NCBI GenBank assembly: GCA_022393335.1
Contig: JAJEKB010020945.1
Span: 1-64,000, forward strand
Source of the DNA: Macrotrachela quadricornifera
Lineage: Eukaryota; Rotifera; Eurotatoria; Philodinida; Philodinidae
Length of the DNA: 64,000 nucleotides
Direction: 5' to 3'
Each line of letters begins with the position of its first letter. Positions within the stretch are counted from its first letter, which is position 1. The notes below the pieces were generated by a model. The model was not told the origin of the DNA, made no database searches, and worked only from the letters and a program-made list of their open reading frames with translations. This document shows, piece by piece, positions 45,375-57,266 of this stretch. The position numbers were made by a program, and so were the translations under genes.

Positions 45375-47577
45375 TTAACAACCTTGTTTCCACTGAGGTA
45401 ATTGTTTAATTGGTTTAAAACCTAGGTTTCTAATAGCTGGACTATCGCTAGCAAAATTAAAAAAATTACATTGATGCTCAGCATGAGTAAAAAGTGGATC
45501 TGTTATAAAACTATTAACATCATGATTCGTTTCTTGCCATTCGCTAAAAACAAGACGTCCAAGACCAAAAATCATCATATTGCCATATGTATTAAAATAA
45601 CAATTATAATTCATAATGACAAGTGGTGAAGAAAATGGATCAGGTGCTTGAACTTGAAATATCCACCGTCCACTAGTATTAACAATATCATAAATAATAT
45701 TATGTTGAAATGTAAATGATAAATGATCTAATGATTCACGACGATATAATGAAAGAGCACCATCACTTTGATCACTTGATCGAGCAAGAATATTATTTTC
45801 AAATGTATTATTAAGACCATATATCATAGTAAGACTAGCTGAACCTGTATTATAAACAATTGTGTTAGTTATTAACAATTGTGAAGTTCCATCAGCTAAA
45901 TAAAGACCCCAATCAAGTAAATAAAATCCATAAATATCATGTAAAATATTATTTGTAATTAATGTTTTATTTAAAAGACCACAAGTATAAATACCGCCAA
46001 GATCACTCAATACATGTTGACCAATATGATGAATATAATTAAAAGATATTGTATGATTATAGCATGAACTCTCGTCATAACTCCTTAAACAAAGGCCAAA
46101 AAAGTTAATAGGATTTTAGATCAATCTATGGACTTACCATGACCAGCCGATTTGAATAGCAGTATAAAAAAATTGATAAAGAGTATTTTGTGTTATTAAA
46201 ATATTTCTTGTTTCACGTTGTAAAAGAATACCAACACCCATTGGAAAAAGATGACCACCATCATACAATGTACAGTTTCTTACAATGATATTTTTTATTA
46301 ACTGTTCATATTCATTAGTATTCTTTGTTCCTATTCCTATTCTCACACCACCTGCTCCTAAATCATATATTCGACTATTTTCAATACTAATTTGTTTACA
46401 ATTTTGATCTATTTGTAATGCATAACCTGCTATATGTGCAATTTCTATATTATTGAATTTAATATCACTTGAATTTCGTAGATAAACAGCAACTATTGAT
46501 TGATCTAAATAATCAGCTGCTGCTCGTCCATCAATGGGAAGACTTTTATTAATTGTTGATACCATCCATGCACTATGTTCAATACCAATGGAATTCCATT
46601 CCATTTTATTAACATTTATCATCGATAGAATTACTTCGAGAATAGGTAAAATAATAATAGTTGTTTGTGGATTTTCATTTTTTTGTGCATGATAATATAA
46701 AGTTCGTATTTTCGAATCAAAATAAAATGAACCTTCTTGAATTAACATTCCTTCATAAATATTTTCGAGATGAAAACGTTGACCTGATTGATCAATAATT
46801 GATGTATTACCAATCACTGAAAATGATGGATTGGAAAATAATATAGTACGATTTTGTAGAAAATTTTGAGCAAAATAATGACGTGATGTAGTATATGAAT
46901 GATAAATGATAAATTCAGTTGTAGAAGTTGGACTAAGTGTTATATTATCAAATTGATGTTCATGATAAATAAAACCTTGATAGGCAAGATGTGTACGATT
47001 GTCAAGACCTTTTTCATAAGTAAAATAACCATTTAACGGTAAACGACTGCGTATAGCACGTCGACCATCAACAAATAATTGTGTTACAGCAGGTAGTGAA
47101 TCAGGTATACGAGTGCTCCAGATCTATATAGTAGAAGTATTTATGATTAATTAAAGTTTTTCAGCATAACATAGCTTTAGTACATACTCCTTTATCATTG
47201 ATCCAATCTGTTAAACGGATACCACCACTAATTATCGGAAAATCTAATTCGATCAAATCCTTTTTTCTTGATAATGGAATTTGATTCCGTTCATTGTCTG
47301 TCATTTTTGTATATATTGTCAAATTATCGCGTTCATCAAATATCAATGTATGATGTTTTACAAAATGATATGTTGGATAAAGAGCTACTCGTCGAAATGA
47401 TGATTGAAAAGTTGTACGAAAATAATTACGAGCTTGTTCAATTGTTGAATATGGATTATCCAATGTACCATCTTCATTATTTGATGGTAGCAAATTAGGA
47501 ACAACATAGATTGATAATGAACCAAATGCAAAATTAATGATGTAAAACAATGAAATACAAAAAATGAGTAGACGCAT
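45375..47577 (-). CDS. Secreted right-handed parallel beta-helix protein, 694 aa
   Basis: Minus-strand exons are 47188-47577, 46138-47123 and 45375-46083 (phase 0, then phase 2), total 2,085 nt. ATG 47577 begins a signal peptide (MRLLIFCISLFYIINFAFG). Next is a mixed N-terminal domain with DGTLDNPYSTIEQAR and TQLFVDGRRAIRSR, and then many beta-helix coils of the pattern I-x-N-N-x-I. The conserved centre is IGWSWSYDE, then FNYIHHIGQ, then SDLGGIYTCG. The end is HNIIYDIVN...PAIRNLGFKP. This architecture (polysaccharide-lyase-like beta-helix, Pfam beta_helix type) is common in bacteria, plants and fungi. It suggests binding or cleavage of polysaccharide outside the cell, but catalytic residues cannot be assigned. 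The two short introns indicate either vertical descent or an old transfer since adapted to the host. Confidence 0.85.
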
Positions 47578-48246
47578 TTTTAGGTTAAAAAAACAAAGAG
47601 AAATTGTTATCTGACAAATATACACAATAAATATGATGATAAAAGCGTGTTCGTTTATCAAAGTTACACGAAAAAAAAAATAATGTAAAGTTTTTTCGAA
47701 GTGTCAAACCCATACATGCACCATGAATGTACTATTTTGTATATCTATATTGATTTTTGTTTGATGAAATCATTCTGTAGTTGAACTTGGATTGATCATA
47801 CATCATAAATGTTATTTCTTTATTTGAATTTCAATTAAATGCTCTTGCAAATTATACTCGAAACAATAATCATTAAGCGTCAAAAAAAATGATTACATTG
47901 ATATATCAACATAAACATTGTCATAAATTTTCATCTTATGTTTATTAATATACTATTATTTTCAACAAAACTATTTTTATCCTAGTTTATGACTTGTTTA
48001 TCTTCATTCACATTTATAAACTTTATACTATCTCTATTATTTGATTTCTCTTTCTTTCTATCCATATAATCTCTTTATTGATCATTGTTAATTGCTTTAT
48101 TTGATTGGATGTTATTCGAATACATATATATTTAAATGCGTATTTCTTATATTCTTTATCTTAAGTTGTTTGAACAGAAAGTATTTATTACTACTGATAT
48201 TTCTTCATTTATTTCTCAAACATCATACTAATCATACAAGAGAAAT
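47578..48246. other. Divergent promoter region between beta-helix and transporter genes
   Basis: 669 bp between divergently transcribed genes. The minus-strand frame could be extended to 47661, but the signal peptide favours ATG 47577. A pyrimidine-rich stretch ending in acceptor-like sequence precedes ATG 48247. No definite motif. Confidence 0.4.
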
Positions 48247-48984
48247 ATGTCGCATCATCAGCATCATCATCATCATCATCGTCATCACAAACAACATGAG
48301 TCTATTGACATTCCGACACGTGCATCTTATGAACGATTTCTTGAATTTGAACGTTTAATGAAAGTATATCCAACAGTTTCATCTCAACGTTTTAATCCAA
48401 CACCATTGGGTCTGTGTGCTTTTGCATTAACAACATTTGTTCTTTCAATGTATAATGCAGGTGCAGGCATACCTGTGACAGCTTCACATGGTGCTGCTAT
48501 GGGTCTTGCTCTTTTCTATGGTGGTTTAATTCAACTTCTTGCTGGTTTACTTGAATTTCGTATAGGAAATAATTTTGGTGCACTAGCATTTTGTTCTTAC
48601 GGCGGTTTTTGGCTTGGACTGGGTTCTCTTTATATTAAAGCTTTTGGTTTTCTTGGAGATTATGCATCAGATTTAAATATACAAGAAAAAGCTCTTGGTG
48701 TTTTCTTTCTTGGATGGACAATATTCACAATTTGTATGTTTATTTCATCTCTTCGTACTAATTTAGCTTTGGTAGCATTATTCTTCTTTCTAACAATTAC
48801 TTTTGTTTTACTTACAGCAAGTAAATTTGAATTAGGTCATCATAATTTACAACGTGCAGCTGGTGCATTTGGTATTTTAACAGCATCAATCGCTTGGTAT
48901 GCCGCTTTTGCAAGTTTACTTATACCAAATGTAAATTCATATTTTTCATTACCTGTCTATAACTTAGCACCAAAAACACTATAA
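48247..48984 (+). CDS. GPR1/FUN34/SatP (AceTr) family acetate transporter, 245 aa
   Basis: Single exon. A histidine-rich N-terminus (eleven His among the first 16 residues) precedes the AceTr signature NPTPLGL (residues 50-56). Six hydrophobic segments follow, with conserved blocks GLALFYGGLIQLLAGLLEF (86-104), IGNNFGALAFCSYGGFWLG (106-124), LGVFFLGWTIFTICMF and AGAFGILTASIAWYAA. Family members move acetate or succinate with protons across the plasma membrane. The family is known in bacteria, archaea, fungi and some protists and is not typical of animals, so horizontal acquisition is likely; no introns fits that. The His-tract might bind metal or be simple-sequence growth. AATAAA lies about 80 nt after the stop. 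Confidence 0.92.
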   Translation: MSHHQHHHHHHRHHKQHESIDIPTRASYERFLEFERLMKVYPTVSSQRFNPTPLGLCAFALTTFVLSMYNAGAGIPVTASHGAAMGLALFYGGLIQLLAGLLEFRIGNNFGALAFCSYGGFWLGLGSLYIKAFGFLGDYASDLNIQEKALGVFFLGWTIFTICMFISSLRTNLALVALFFFLTITFVLLTASKFELGHHNLQRAAGAFGILTASIAWYAAFASLLIPNVNSYFSLPVYNLAPKTL

Positions 48985-49348
48985 ATCATTGGTGATCAAC
49001 CGTCAACAAATCTTCGTTCACAAAAAAATTAAATAATTAAATATAAACTTTCAACATATTTCTTAATAAAAATAATCAATTATTTTTTTTCAATTATATG
49101 AGGAATATATGTGTATATATATATATTTATATTTAGTATGATACATCTTATGAGCTAATTATCTCGAATAACTATATGCAATACTGACAATAAAGAAAAA
49201 AAAGATCATACAAAGTTCAAGGAAAAAATATACATATACAAGGAAAAAGGAAGCGTTCTAAAAACTTTTTATCTGATTAAATCGTCATTATCGAAGAAAA
49301 AAAGTCTTTTTAATGTAGATATTTATAATAATATGATGAATAATCATT
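48985..49348. other. Convergent 3' flanks of the transporter and GABARAP
   Basis: AT-rich with TA repeats. No gene. Confidence 0.45.
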
Positions 49349-49925
<577 letters not shown>

Positions 49926-49974
49926 AATTTTTTTTATTTTATATCTAAAAATTTCAATAAGAAATAAATAAATT
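49926..49974 (-). promoter_or_regulatory. 49-nt intercistronic spacer with acceptor-like site
   Basis: Between the FBXO42 stop and the GABARAP start. On the minus strand it reads through a T-rich stretch to AAATTTTTAG, an acceptor-like site, followed by an AATAAA and the ATG about 22 nt later. It is too short for a normal 3' UTR plus promoter. Spliced-leader trans-splicing is known in bdelloid rotifers, and this is what a trans-splice acceptor would look like. Confidence 0.5.
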
Positions 49975-51754
49975 CTAAAGAGGAATATTTGATATTGTTA
50001 TAAAAGCAAGTGTGCCTGATATCGATTGATATCGATTATCATTTTCAGATAAAATTTTTTGTAAATTTAATTTTCTTTTTTCAATGCCACCAAAAAGTAT
50101 AAGTTCATTTCGTGCACATATTAATGAATAATAAAGTGATGAACGTGATGGACTACCAAATACAGATGTACATTTCGATGGTAACCATGTTACAAATGGA
50201 TTTAATGAAAATATATTGGATATATCAAGTCGATACATTTGAAAACCAGTTGAAATATCCATCATATTATATTTTGTTAATTTTAATGGTAATATTGTAC
50301 GTTTATTTACCATGGAATGTCGTGTTGTTTCATCACTTTCATCACTTGAACTACTTGGTAAATGTGATGAAACAATAAGAGATTGTTTATCATAATGAGA
50401 AAAATCATATTGACTATATCTATTACGTTCATTTTCTGTTGGATGTCGTTTTATTCGACCAAATGTTATTAAAACATTTGAGGGTGATACAATACAAAAT
50501 GGTAAATAAGATAAATCATCATTACTAGGTGCAAAATCATTAGGATATTGATTATTAACTATTATTTGTGTCCATTGATTTGTTTGAAATGAAAATAACC
50601 ATACATCACGACAAACACGAGTTAAAGATGAACCACCAACAATTAAAATATTTTCAGAATTTAATGTAAATTGAGAATGACCTAAAGAATAAAAAAAGAA
50701 ATTATAAAATAAAACGTCTTATGTAATTTGTACAGCTTGTCATGTTGCATTTTCTAATGTATATATATATATTTTTTTTGTAAGATTTATCAATTTTTTA
50801 CTATAGAACTCAAATCAAGTCAGAATTTATCGATTATTCTTTATTAAATAACCTTTTCTTGGTTCAGGTTGAACACCATTAACATGAATCATTGACCAAG
50901 TATTTGTTTGAATATCAGTCCATTGCCATAAATCATTTGTTCTTTGAGGTGTTGTTTGTTGATTTTGATCGATATTTACAGTACAACCACCAAAAACAAT
51001 CATTCGTTTTTGATTATTAATATTAATAATTGATGCACTATGATGACAAATTGGTCCAGGTTCATTTAAATTAACATGTAAATTCCAAGAATTTCTTTCT
51101 AATGAATATGAATGAAGTTCATTATGAAGTTGTTCTCGAGTATGTATATCATCAATATAAATCATTGAACGACCACCAAATAATATTAAATTTCCATTTT
51201 CATCATGAATAAATGTTGCTGAAGATTTTGGTGGTGGATAACTTCCAGTTGCTAAAATTCTTTCCCAACTATCATTTAAAAAAAAAAGAAATAAAAAAGA
51301 AATTAATAGAAAATAAAATTTAATCTAACCATCGTGTTGATAAATCTAAACACCAAAAATCATTAAGTGATGTAGTCATATCACGACTACCACCAAATAC
51401 ATATAACATTTGTTTTGAATCAACATAACAAACTGAATGAGAAAAACGTGGAAGTAAATTAAATCTTGTTGGTGGATCAATTAAATTCCAATGTATTGAA
51501 GTTGATAATGTTGATAAAGATAATCCATTATAAAATGTTTCCATACGCCATTTTTTAATTGTACGCCAAAGTCTTTCCCATTGTCGACATACAAGTCGAA
51601 TAGATGCATAATCTCTTTAAAAGAAAAAAAAAAAGCACTATTAAAAATATAATAAATCATTTTTATATTACTTATATGGTAAAATATATTGAAAAATACG
51701 TAATAAAATTTCTTCTGGCAGATCACTTATACTAACAACGTCATTATTGATCAT
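49975..51754 (-). CDS. FBXO42: FBXO42-like F-box/Kelch protein, 496 aa
   Basis: Minus-strand exons are 51672-51754, 51330-51614, 50853-51268 and 49975-50681, total 1,491 nt with matching phases. The F-box (ISDLPEEILLRIFQYILPY, then IRLVCRQWERLW) occupies about residues 8-45. Kelch repeats follow, each with a FGG or VGG and a downstream Trp (FSHSVCYV...LYVFGGS, SSATFIHDENGNLILFGGR, HHSASI...MIVFGGC, GHSQF...ILIVGGS). A Ser-rich insert (HLPSSSSDESDE) precedes a final block (FQMYRLDISN...ELILFGGIEKRK) matching the C-terminus of human FBXO42, whose central region is much longer. FBXO42 is an SCF substrate receptor; human FBXO42 (JFK) targets p53. An upstream in-frame ATG at 51889 exists but lacks family resemblance. 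Confidence 0.9.
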
Positions 51755-52956
51755 TGTATCACTAGACAAGCAGCTGATAGTTTTTATAACTGGAAGCACA
51801 TGACAAATGTTTTTATAACTATTGACATGGTAATGCAAAAAGATATTTTTTCTTATTGGATGAGATTTTATCCAAACAGAAATTTCCAACTTTTTTTTTT
51901 TTATTTATTTATCTGTCCTTCATTTATAACGTTTATTTATTTTTCGCCGCCTTTTTTTTGTCATAATGATTAATAAAACAAAAGCATATTGATTAAAATT
52001 CTAATTGAGTATGTATTCTACCTTTCTTATTAATTTTATTGTTGACTTTATTAGTATTGTTTGTTGTATGACTATCTCCTTTCGAAGAAAAAGAAAATCT
52101 TTTTTTTTTATTGAGGGTGAAACTTTTTTATCTTGAGTTTTGACTCATTGACAATTCGTTAGAAAGCTTTCCATTCTTTTTCTTCCCTGTATGTAATTAC
52201 CTTGTTTCAATAGAAACATTTGCATTGTTGGATATTTTCATTGAGTGTTTGACAACAATGAGAAGAATTTCTTTCTTTTTTTTTTGATTTTATGAATATA
52301 TATAATACGTAGTATGAGTAACAAAACTCTTTCCATTGTTTTTTTTTTGTTTATAAATGAATGATTAGAAGATGAGATAAATATTTCGATAGTTATCATG
52401 AATAGAATTATTAGTATAATTTATTTCAGATTGATTCTTATTTCTTTTTTGTATATATTTTGTAAGTTTTCCTCTTCAATTCTCTTTAATCAAACAAGTA
52501 TGTATTTATAATTCGATGAATATTCAAATGCGTACGTTTCAAATAGGTTCATAATCTTCATAGTAATATCAGTGTGGCGTGAAGGTTTTTTTTTTCTATT
52601 GACTCTCAAGATCATTGTCATACAGTTCAAGGTAGCCTTTGAAGAGCAATGAATTGTAACAAGGATGATCATTGTCAGACTTAACGTCATAATAAAAAGA
52701 CTTTGTCTGTCTCTCGACTTTTTGTTTTCTTTTTCTTTCTTTACATATATAATGCACATAGTTAGTTAGGCCAATGCATAGAACGCATACAGCGCTCGTT
52801 TGCTTTCGGAGAAGAAGAAAAAAAAGAAATATGTACAATAGAGTATATTAAGCAAAGAAAAAAAAAATAAGACGACAACTACTGCGTTATAAGAATAAAA
52901 TCTTTGTAAATAATTATTTGGTTTATTTCATCTTTGATTTTTAGTAAATAATTTAA
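51755..52956. other. Divergent region between FBXO42 and DNAJB6
   Basis: Promoters of both genes must lie here. Small open frames (52490-52838 minus) have no recognisable motif. AT-rich with A/T runs. Confidence 0.4.
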
Positions 52957-55808
52957 ATGACTGATTTTTACGAAATACTCGAGGTCAAAAAAACGGCCAC
53001 AGAAGATGAAATCAAAAAAGCGTAAGTTATTTGTATAGATAATAATCTTTTAATTAAATAATTTTTTCTATTTTTAGCTATCGTAGATTAGCTCTTAAGG
53101 TAAAAACATTGTTTGTATTATTTATTAATATGTATAAAAATAATAAATTTCTAGTGGCATCCAGATAAAAATCCTACAAATAAAGTACAAGCAGAAGAAA
53201 AATTCAAATTAATAGCTGAAGCATATGAAGTTTTGTCTGACAGTAAGTAAAAAACGAAAATTATTAAGAAAAAAAAAAAAGCTTTTGTTTTATTGCTTTG
53301 CGAAATCAGCATCAGCAGTAGTCGTGTTTTTTTTTCTATTTTTCCCCCTATTAATTGAAATAAACAGGTCGTGGTCGATTTTTATATGATCAATTGGGTC
53401 TATCAATTGTTTATAGCGAACGAACAAATGAAGAACTTGAAGATTTATTTCATACAATAATAGATGATAAAGAATTTTTAAATATTTGTCAACAAGAATT
53501 TGAACAACATGAAAATATTGATAAAAAAGATTTATCATCATTTATATTTTCAACAAATCAAAATGATTATGAAGAAATTCCAATAACTAATGATAATAAT
53601 GATGATCCATTAAAACCACGTATTGTTCATGAAATTAATATGTCAGTTTATTATGATGTTGAAATAAATCAAGATAATTCGGATTTAAAATTTGTTAAAC
53701 GTCGTATTAATGTTATTCCAGATGAAAATATGAATTCAACAAAAATAAATCGTTTTTCAAATTTAAATTTATCAAATGATATTGATCGTTTTGTTCAAAT
53801 GCATGATTATGTTCATCATTCTCAACAAGAACAAGAACAAAAACAACAACAACAACAAAAACCATCAGAAGATATTAAAAAAACTAAACAAGGATTAAAT
53901 GAAAATAAAAAACATTCTATAAAACGTCGACAAACATTTGGTGAACCAAAACGACGAACAACAATATCAACAACAAATGAAACACAAGAATTTGATTCAG
54001 CTGTTTTAGCTCGAATTGTTGAACAACAATTAGAAGCTGCTCGTAATGCAGCTGCAAAAAAAAATTTTAATCCAATTGTAAATCCAACTCCTCGTATACA
54101 ACCAATTAATCGGCCAAAATTTGTTCAACCACCAACATTAATACCAAAACCAAAAGAACAATCATCTCGTCATCGTATTGATCATATTGAATTTCCAAAA
54201 ACAAATTTAAATCGATATATACGTAAACCACTTACATTTATTGATAATATTATTTCTCAACCAATATCATCAAAAAATGAACGTGAAAAACTTTTATTAT
54301 TTGGACAACAAGGTATTATATCATCAGCAGCTGCACTTGGTTCACAAAAAATTCCAAATAATATTAAATCAATTGAATTACTTGAACTTCCAAATACAAA
54401 AAAAAATGGAAATCATTATCAAAATTTTCATATTATTGGTTTTGAAACACTTGATGAAAATCCAATTGTAACAAATTCTACTCTTCGTCGTACAAGATCA
54501 ATGAAAAATATTAATATACCACCTGAAATATTACATAAACGTTCATTAACAGTTAAAAATGATACAAAATTAGATAATACCTCAAAATTAACATCACCAT
54601 TAAAAAGTATTCAACGTAATATAAAACATAAAAATGAAACAGTTATTAATAATAAACCAGTCTACAAAGAAATAAGTAAAGGTAGGAAATTGTAGAAATA
54701 AAACATGGGAAAATTGTAGAAGAATTAGATATGACGACTATTGCTGCTGCTGCTATTGCTATTAATTTTTCTAATCATTACTTTTTTTTTTTAAACTAAC
54801 ATATATATATTCCTATTGAAATTGCAGAAGATAAACGTCGAAAATATGATCAATTGGGTAAAGCAGGTTTATCAAATGGTTTTAGTAATGATTTTTCATC
54901 TAGTGGTGGTTATGGAAGATTTTCAGAAGATTTTCTTAATCGAACATTTCAATTTCATAATCCATTCGATATATTCGAACAATTTATGTCACATTTTGGT
55001 ATGGATGATGATTTTGGTAAGTTAAAATTAAAGTTTTCTTTTTTTTTTTTAAATAAAATTATTTTTGAATGATCGACGTGCAAGCTTGCATATGTTGCTT
55101 CTTTGCTTATTTTTAGATATACGGACACGTCATTTTCTCTTTTCTGGTGAGAATACCAGAGTAATAAATAATGTATATTTCCCTTTTCTCCCTGAATAAT
55201 GCTCGCATTGCGCATGAGGTGATTGGGAATGTTTTGACATATTCATAGTTAAAATATCGATATCATATGAATAGGAAAAAAAAAAAGGAAATTTTTATTT
55301 TTCTAGGTTTTAATATGCATCCATTTGCTGATTTACATCGTAGTCATCGTACTCGAGATCCAAATTCTTCATCATCAAGACGTGCACCACAACAAATGGC
55401 TTTATTCGATAATTTCTTTTCTCCAATGAGAATGTCATTATTCGATCATGATCCATTTGCCGGTGATTTTGGAGGAAATAATATAGGAACGGTTTCATCC
55501 TTTAATATTTCATTTGGGTTTATATTTATTTATTTATTTATTTTATTATATAAAATATTTATTTTACTTTTTAGTGGTGGTAGTGGTTCACGACCATTAT
55601 CAAAAAAAACAACGAAATCAACTAAAATGGTCAATGGTCGACGTGTAACTACCACACGGTAAAATAATAAAAAACAAATGTTCTTTTATTTTGTTTTATT
55701 AATACATGTTCTAGAGTGGAGGAAAATGGTCAAACAACAGAAATTATAGAAGAAGATGGACAAATAACATCAAAAAAAGTCAATGGAGTTTTACAATCAA
55801 TTAAATAA
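52957..55808 (+). CDS. DNAJB6: DNAJB6-type Hsp40 co-chaperone, 250 aa (short form)
   Basis: Short-form exons: 52957-53021, 53078-53099 (22 nt), 53155-53242, 54828-55016, 55307-55517, 55575-55658 and 55715-55808; phases are consistent, 753 nt. The J-domain starts [19 protein letters not shown], with HPD at 31-33 and helix [15 protein letters not shown] Gly/Phe/Ser-rich middle ([26 protein letters not shown]) leads to the DNAJB6/B2 C-terminal motif [14 protein letters not shown], then [21 protein letters not shown]6 suppresses aggregation of polyglutamine and amyloid proteins with Hsp70. The human C-terminal extension is absent. A large optional exon lies between exons 3 and 4. Confidence 0.92.
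53368..54681 (+). other. DNAJB6: Optional 1,314-nt exon of DNAJB6 with its own J-domain helix IV
   Basis: It starts after TAAACAG in the same phase as exon 4 and reads [13 protein letters not shown], a second version of helix IV (exon 4: [13 protein letters not shown]). About 420 residues follow: acidic, Asn/Lys-rich, with a Gln/Glu run, a basic patch ([14 protein letters not shown]) and the helical stretch [20 protein letters not shown]; no known domain. It can end at 54681 (AAAG|GTAGGA), joining exon 4 in frame (688 aa), or read on to TAG at 54693-54695 (500 aa) with AATAAA three nt later. The long frame with no stops in such AT-rich DNA, in frame with the J-domain, makes a coding role likely. 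Confidence 0.75.
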
Positions 55809-56207
55809 ATTAATTGAAAATCAACAATAGTGCATTCGCATTCCAACACACATACATACATTAAATTCTTTCTATATATATATACATATATATATTCCTG
55901 CATATTTCTCTTTTTTTCTTCTTTTTTTTTGTATGATGTATGTGTTGTTGTATCGAAGGATTATTTTCTTCTGTTTTTGACGACTCGAAAGATTCTCTCT
56001 TTTTTTCTTTTCTTTTTTCTATTAAACGACTTCAGTGCTGATGTTATTCTATGCTCATCTTTTTCTTTCATTTAAACTTATATATGTGTGTGTGTATGCT
56101 TAGTATGCGAGATATCTATTTAAATGAATTGAAAAACGACAAGCACTAAAATAAATAAAACAGAACAAAGCATTTCTTCATTTTTAGAAAAAAAAAAAAT
56201 CAATAAT
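55809..56207. other. Spacer between DNAJB6 and the EF-hand gene
   Basis: 399 nt, T-rich. Holds the DNAJB6 3' UTR and the upstream flank of the EF-hand gene. The frame at 55830-56075 is a pyrimidine-run artefact. Confidence 0.45.
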
Positions 56208-57266
56208 ATGAGTCATTCAAGTGAAAATGAATTAGCAGGTGGTACACGAGCACAAAATTTAGCACTTTGTGAATTAACAGCAGAAAAAATACAAGATCTT
56301 CAAGCTGCATTTAGTATTATGGATATACAATCGAAAGGTTTTGTAGGAGCTGATGATATTAATCAAGTAGCACAAGCTGCAGGTATTTCAATAATAAAAT
56401 AATCTTTAACAAAAAAAATATATATATACATTCCTTATATAATTTTCAAGATATGATATTAGCTGATAATGAAGCACAATTATTACTTGGTTCAGCTGAT
56501 GAAGATCATTCAGGTGGTATTGATATGAAAGAATTTATATCAATTATGACAACACCTATTAATTCACAAGATTTAGATGAAGAACTTCGTGCAACATTTG
56601 GAGTTTTTGATAAAGATGGAAATGGTACAATTAATGCTAATGAACTTAAACGATTTGTTCGAGTAAGAATATAAAGATAAAAATTCTGCCATGCAAAAGT
56701 AATAATACAATATATCATCTCATATTTTGCTACGATAGAAAAGTGAAATAGAACTTTTTCTCTTCTATGAAACAACGTATAATTTATTCTTATCAAGGGA
56801 GATGTTTTTCTATTTCAAATTGTATATAATTTTTATTTTTCAGAAATTCCTAATTAAAATGGAATGATAAAACGAGGAATATTTACGCAATATCGTCACT
56901 TTTTTTTGTCACCCTATTTTTTTCTTCAGAATTTCTGGAAAACATAAATTTTATACAATTCAAAAACCGAGGAAAAATCTCGTATTCACTAATACTAAAA
57001 TGAATTTTTTTAAATAATGCTCGTCTTTTTTTATTATATCATATTGTTTATGTATATTTGATTAAAAAAAATAAGTTCTACGATTTGGTTGAGAAGAAGA
57101 ATAAAGATCGATATTTTATGTTATTACTTTTGTATCATATGTTATTTAGTTATGGGACAGTGAATTAACTGAAGATGAAGCTGATGATATGATTAGTCAA
57201 GCTGATCCAAACAAAACAGGTTCAATTAATTATGATGCATTCATACAATTTCTTCTTCATACATAA
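56208..57266 (+). CDS. Calmodulin-like EF-hand protein, 167 aa
   Basis: Exons 56208-56382, 56451-56662 and 57150-57266, phases consistent, 504 nt. Four EF-hand positions are visible. EF1 (DIQSKGFVGADD) lacks key ligands and is probably inactive. EF2 (DEDHSGGIDMKE) and EF3 (DKDGNGTINANE) are canonical 12-residue loops. EF4 (DPNKTGSINYDA) has Ala instead of Glu at position 12, so binding should be weak. The N-terminal extension of about 30 residues before EF1, with LTAEKIQDLQAAFSIMD, recalls centrins as much as calmodulin, and the spacing fits either. A calcium sensor is likely; the target is unknown. Confidence 0.85.

Noticed and set aside
55830..56075. 81-codon open frame after DNAJB6
   Set aside because: Consists of T-rich simple sequence in the 3' flank of DNAJB6.
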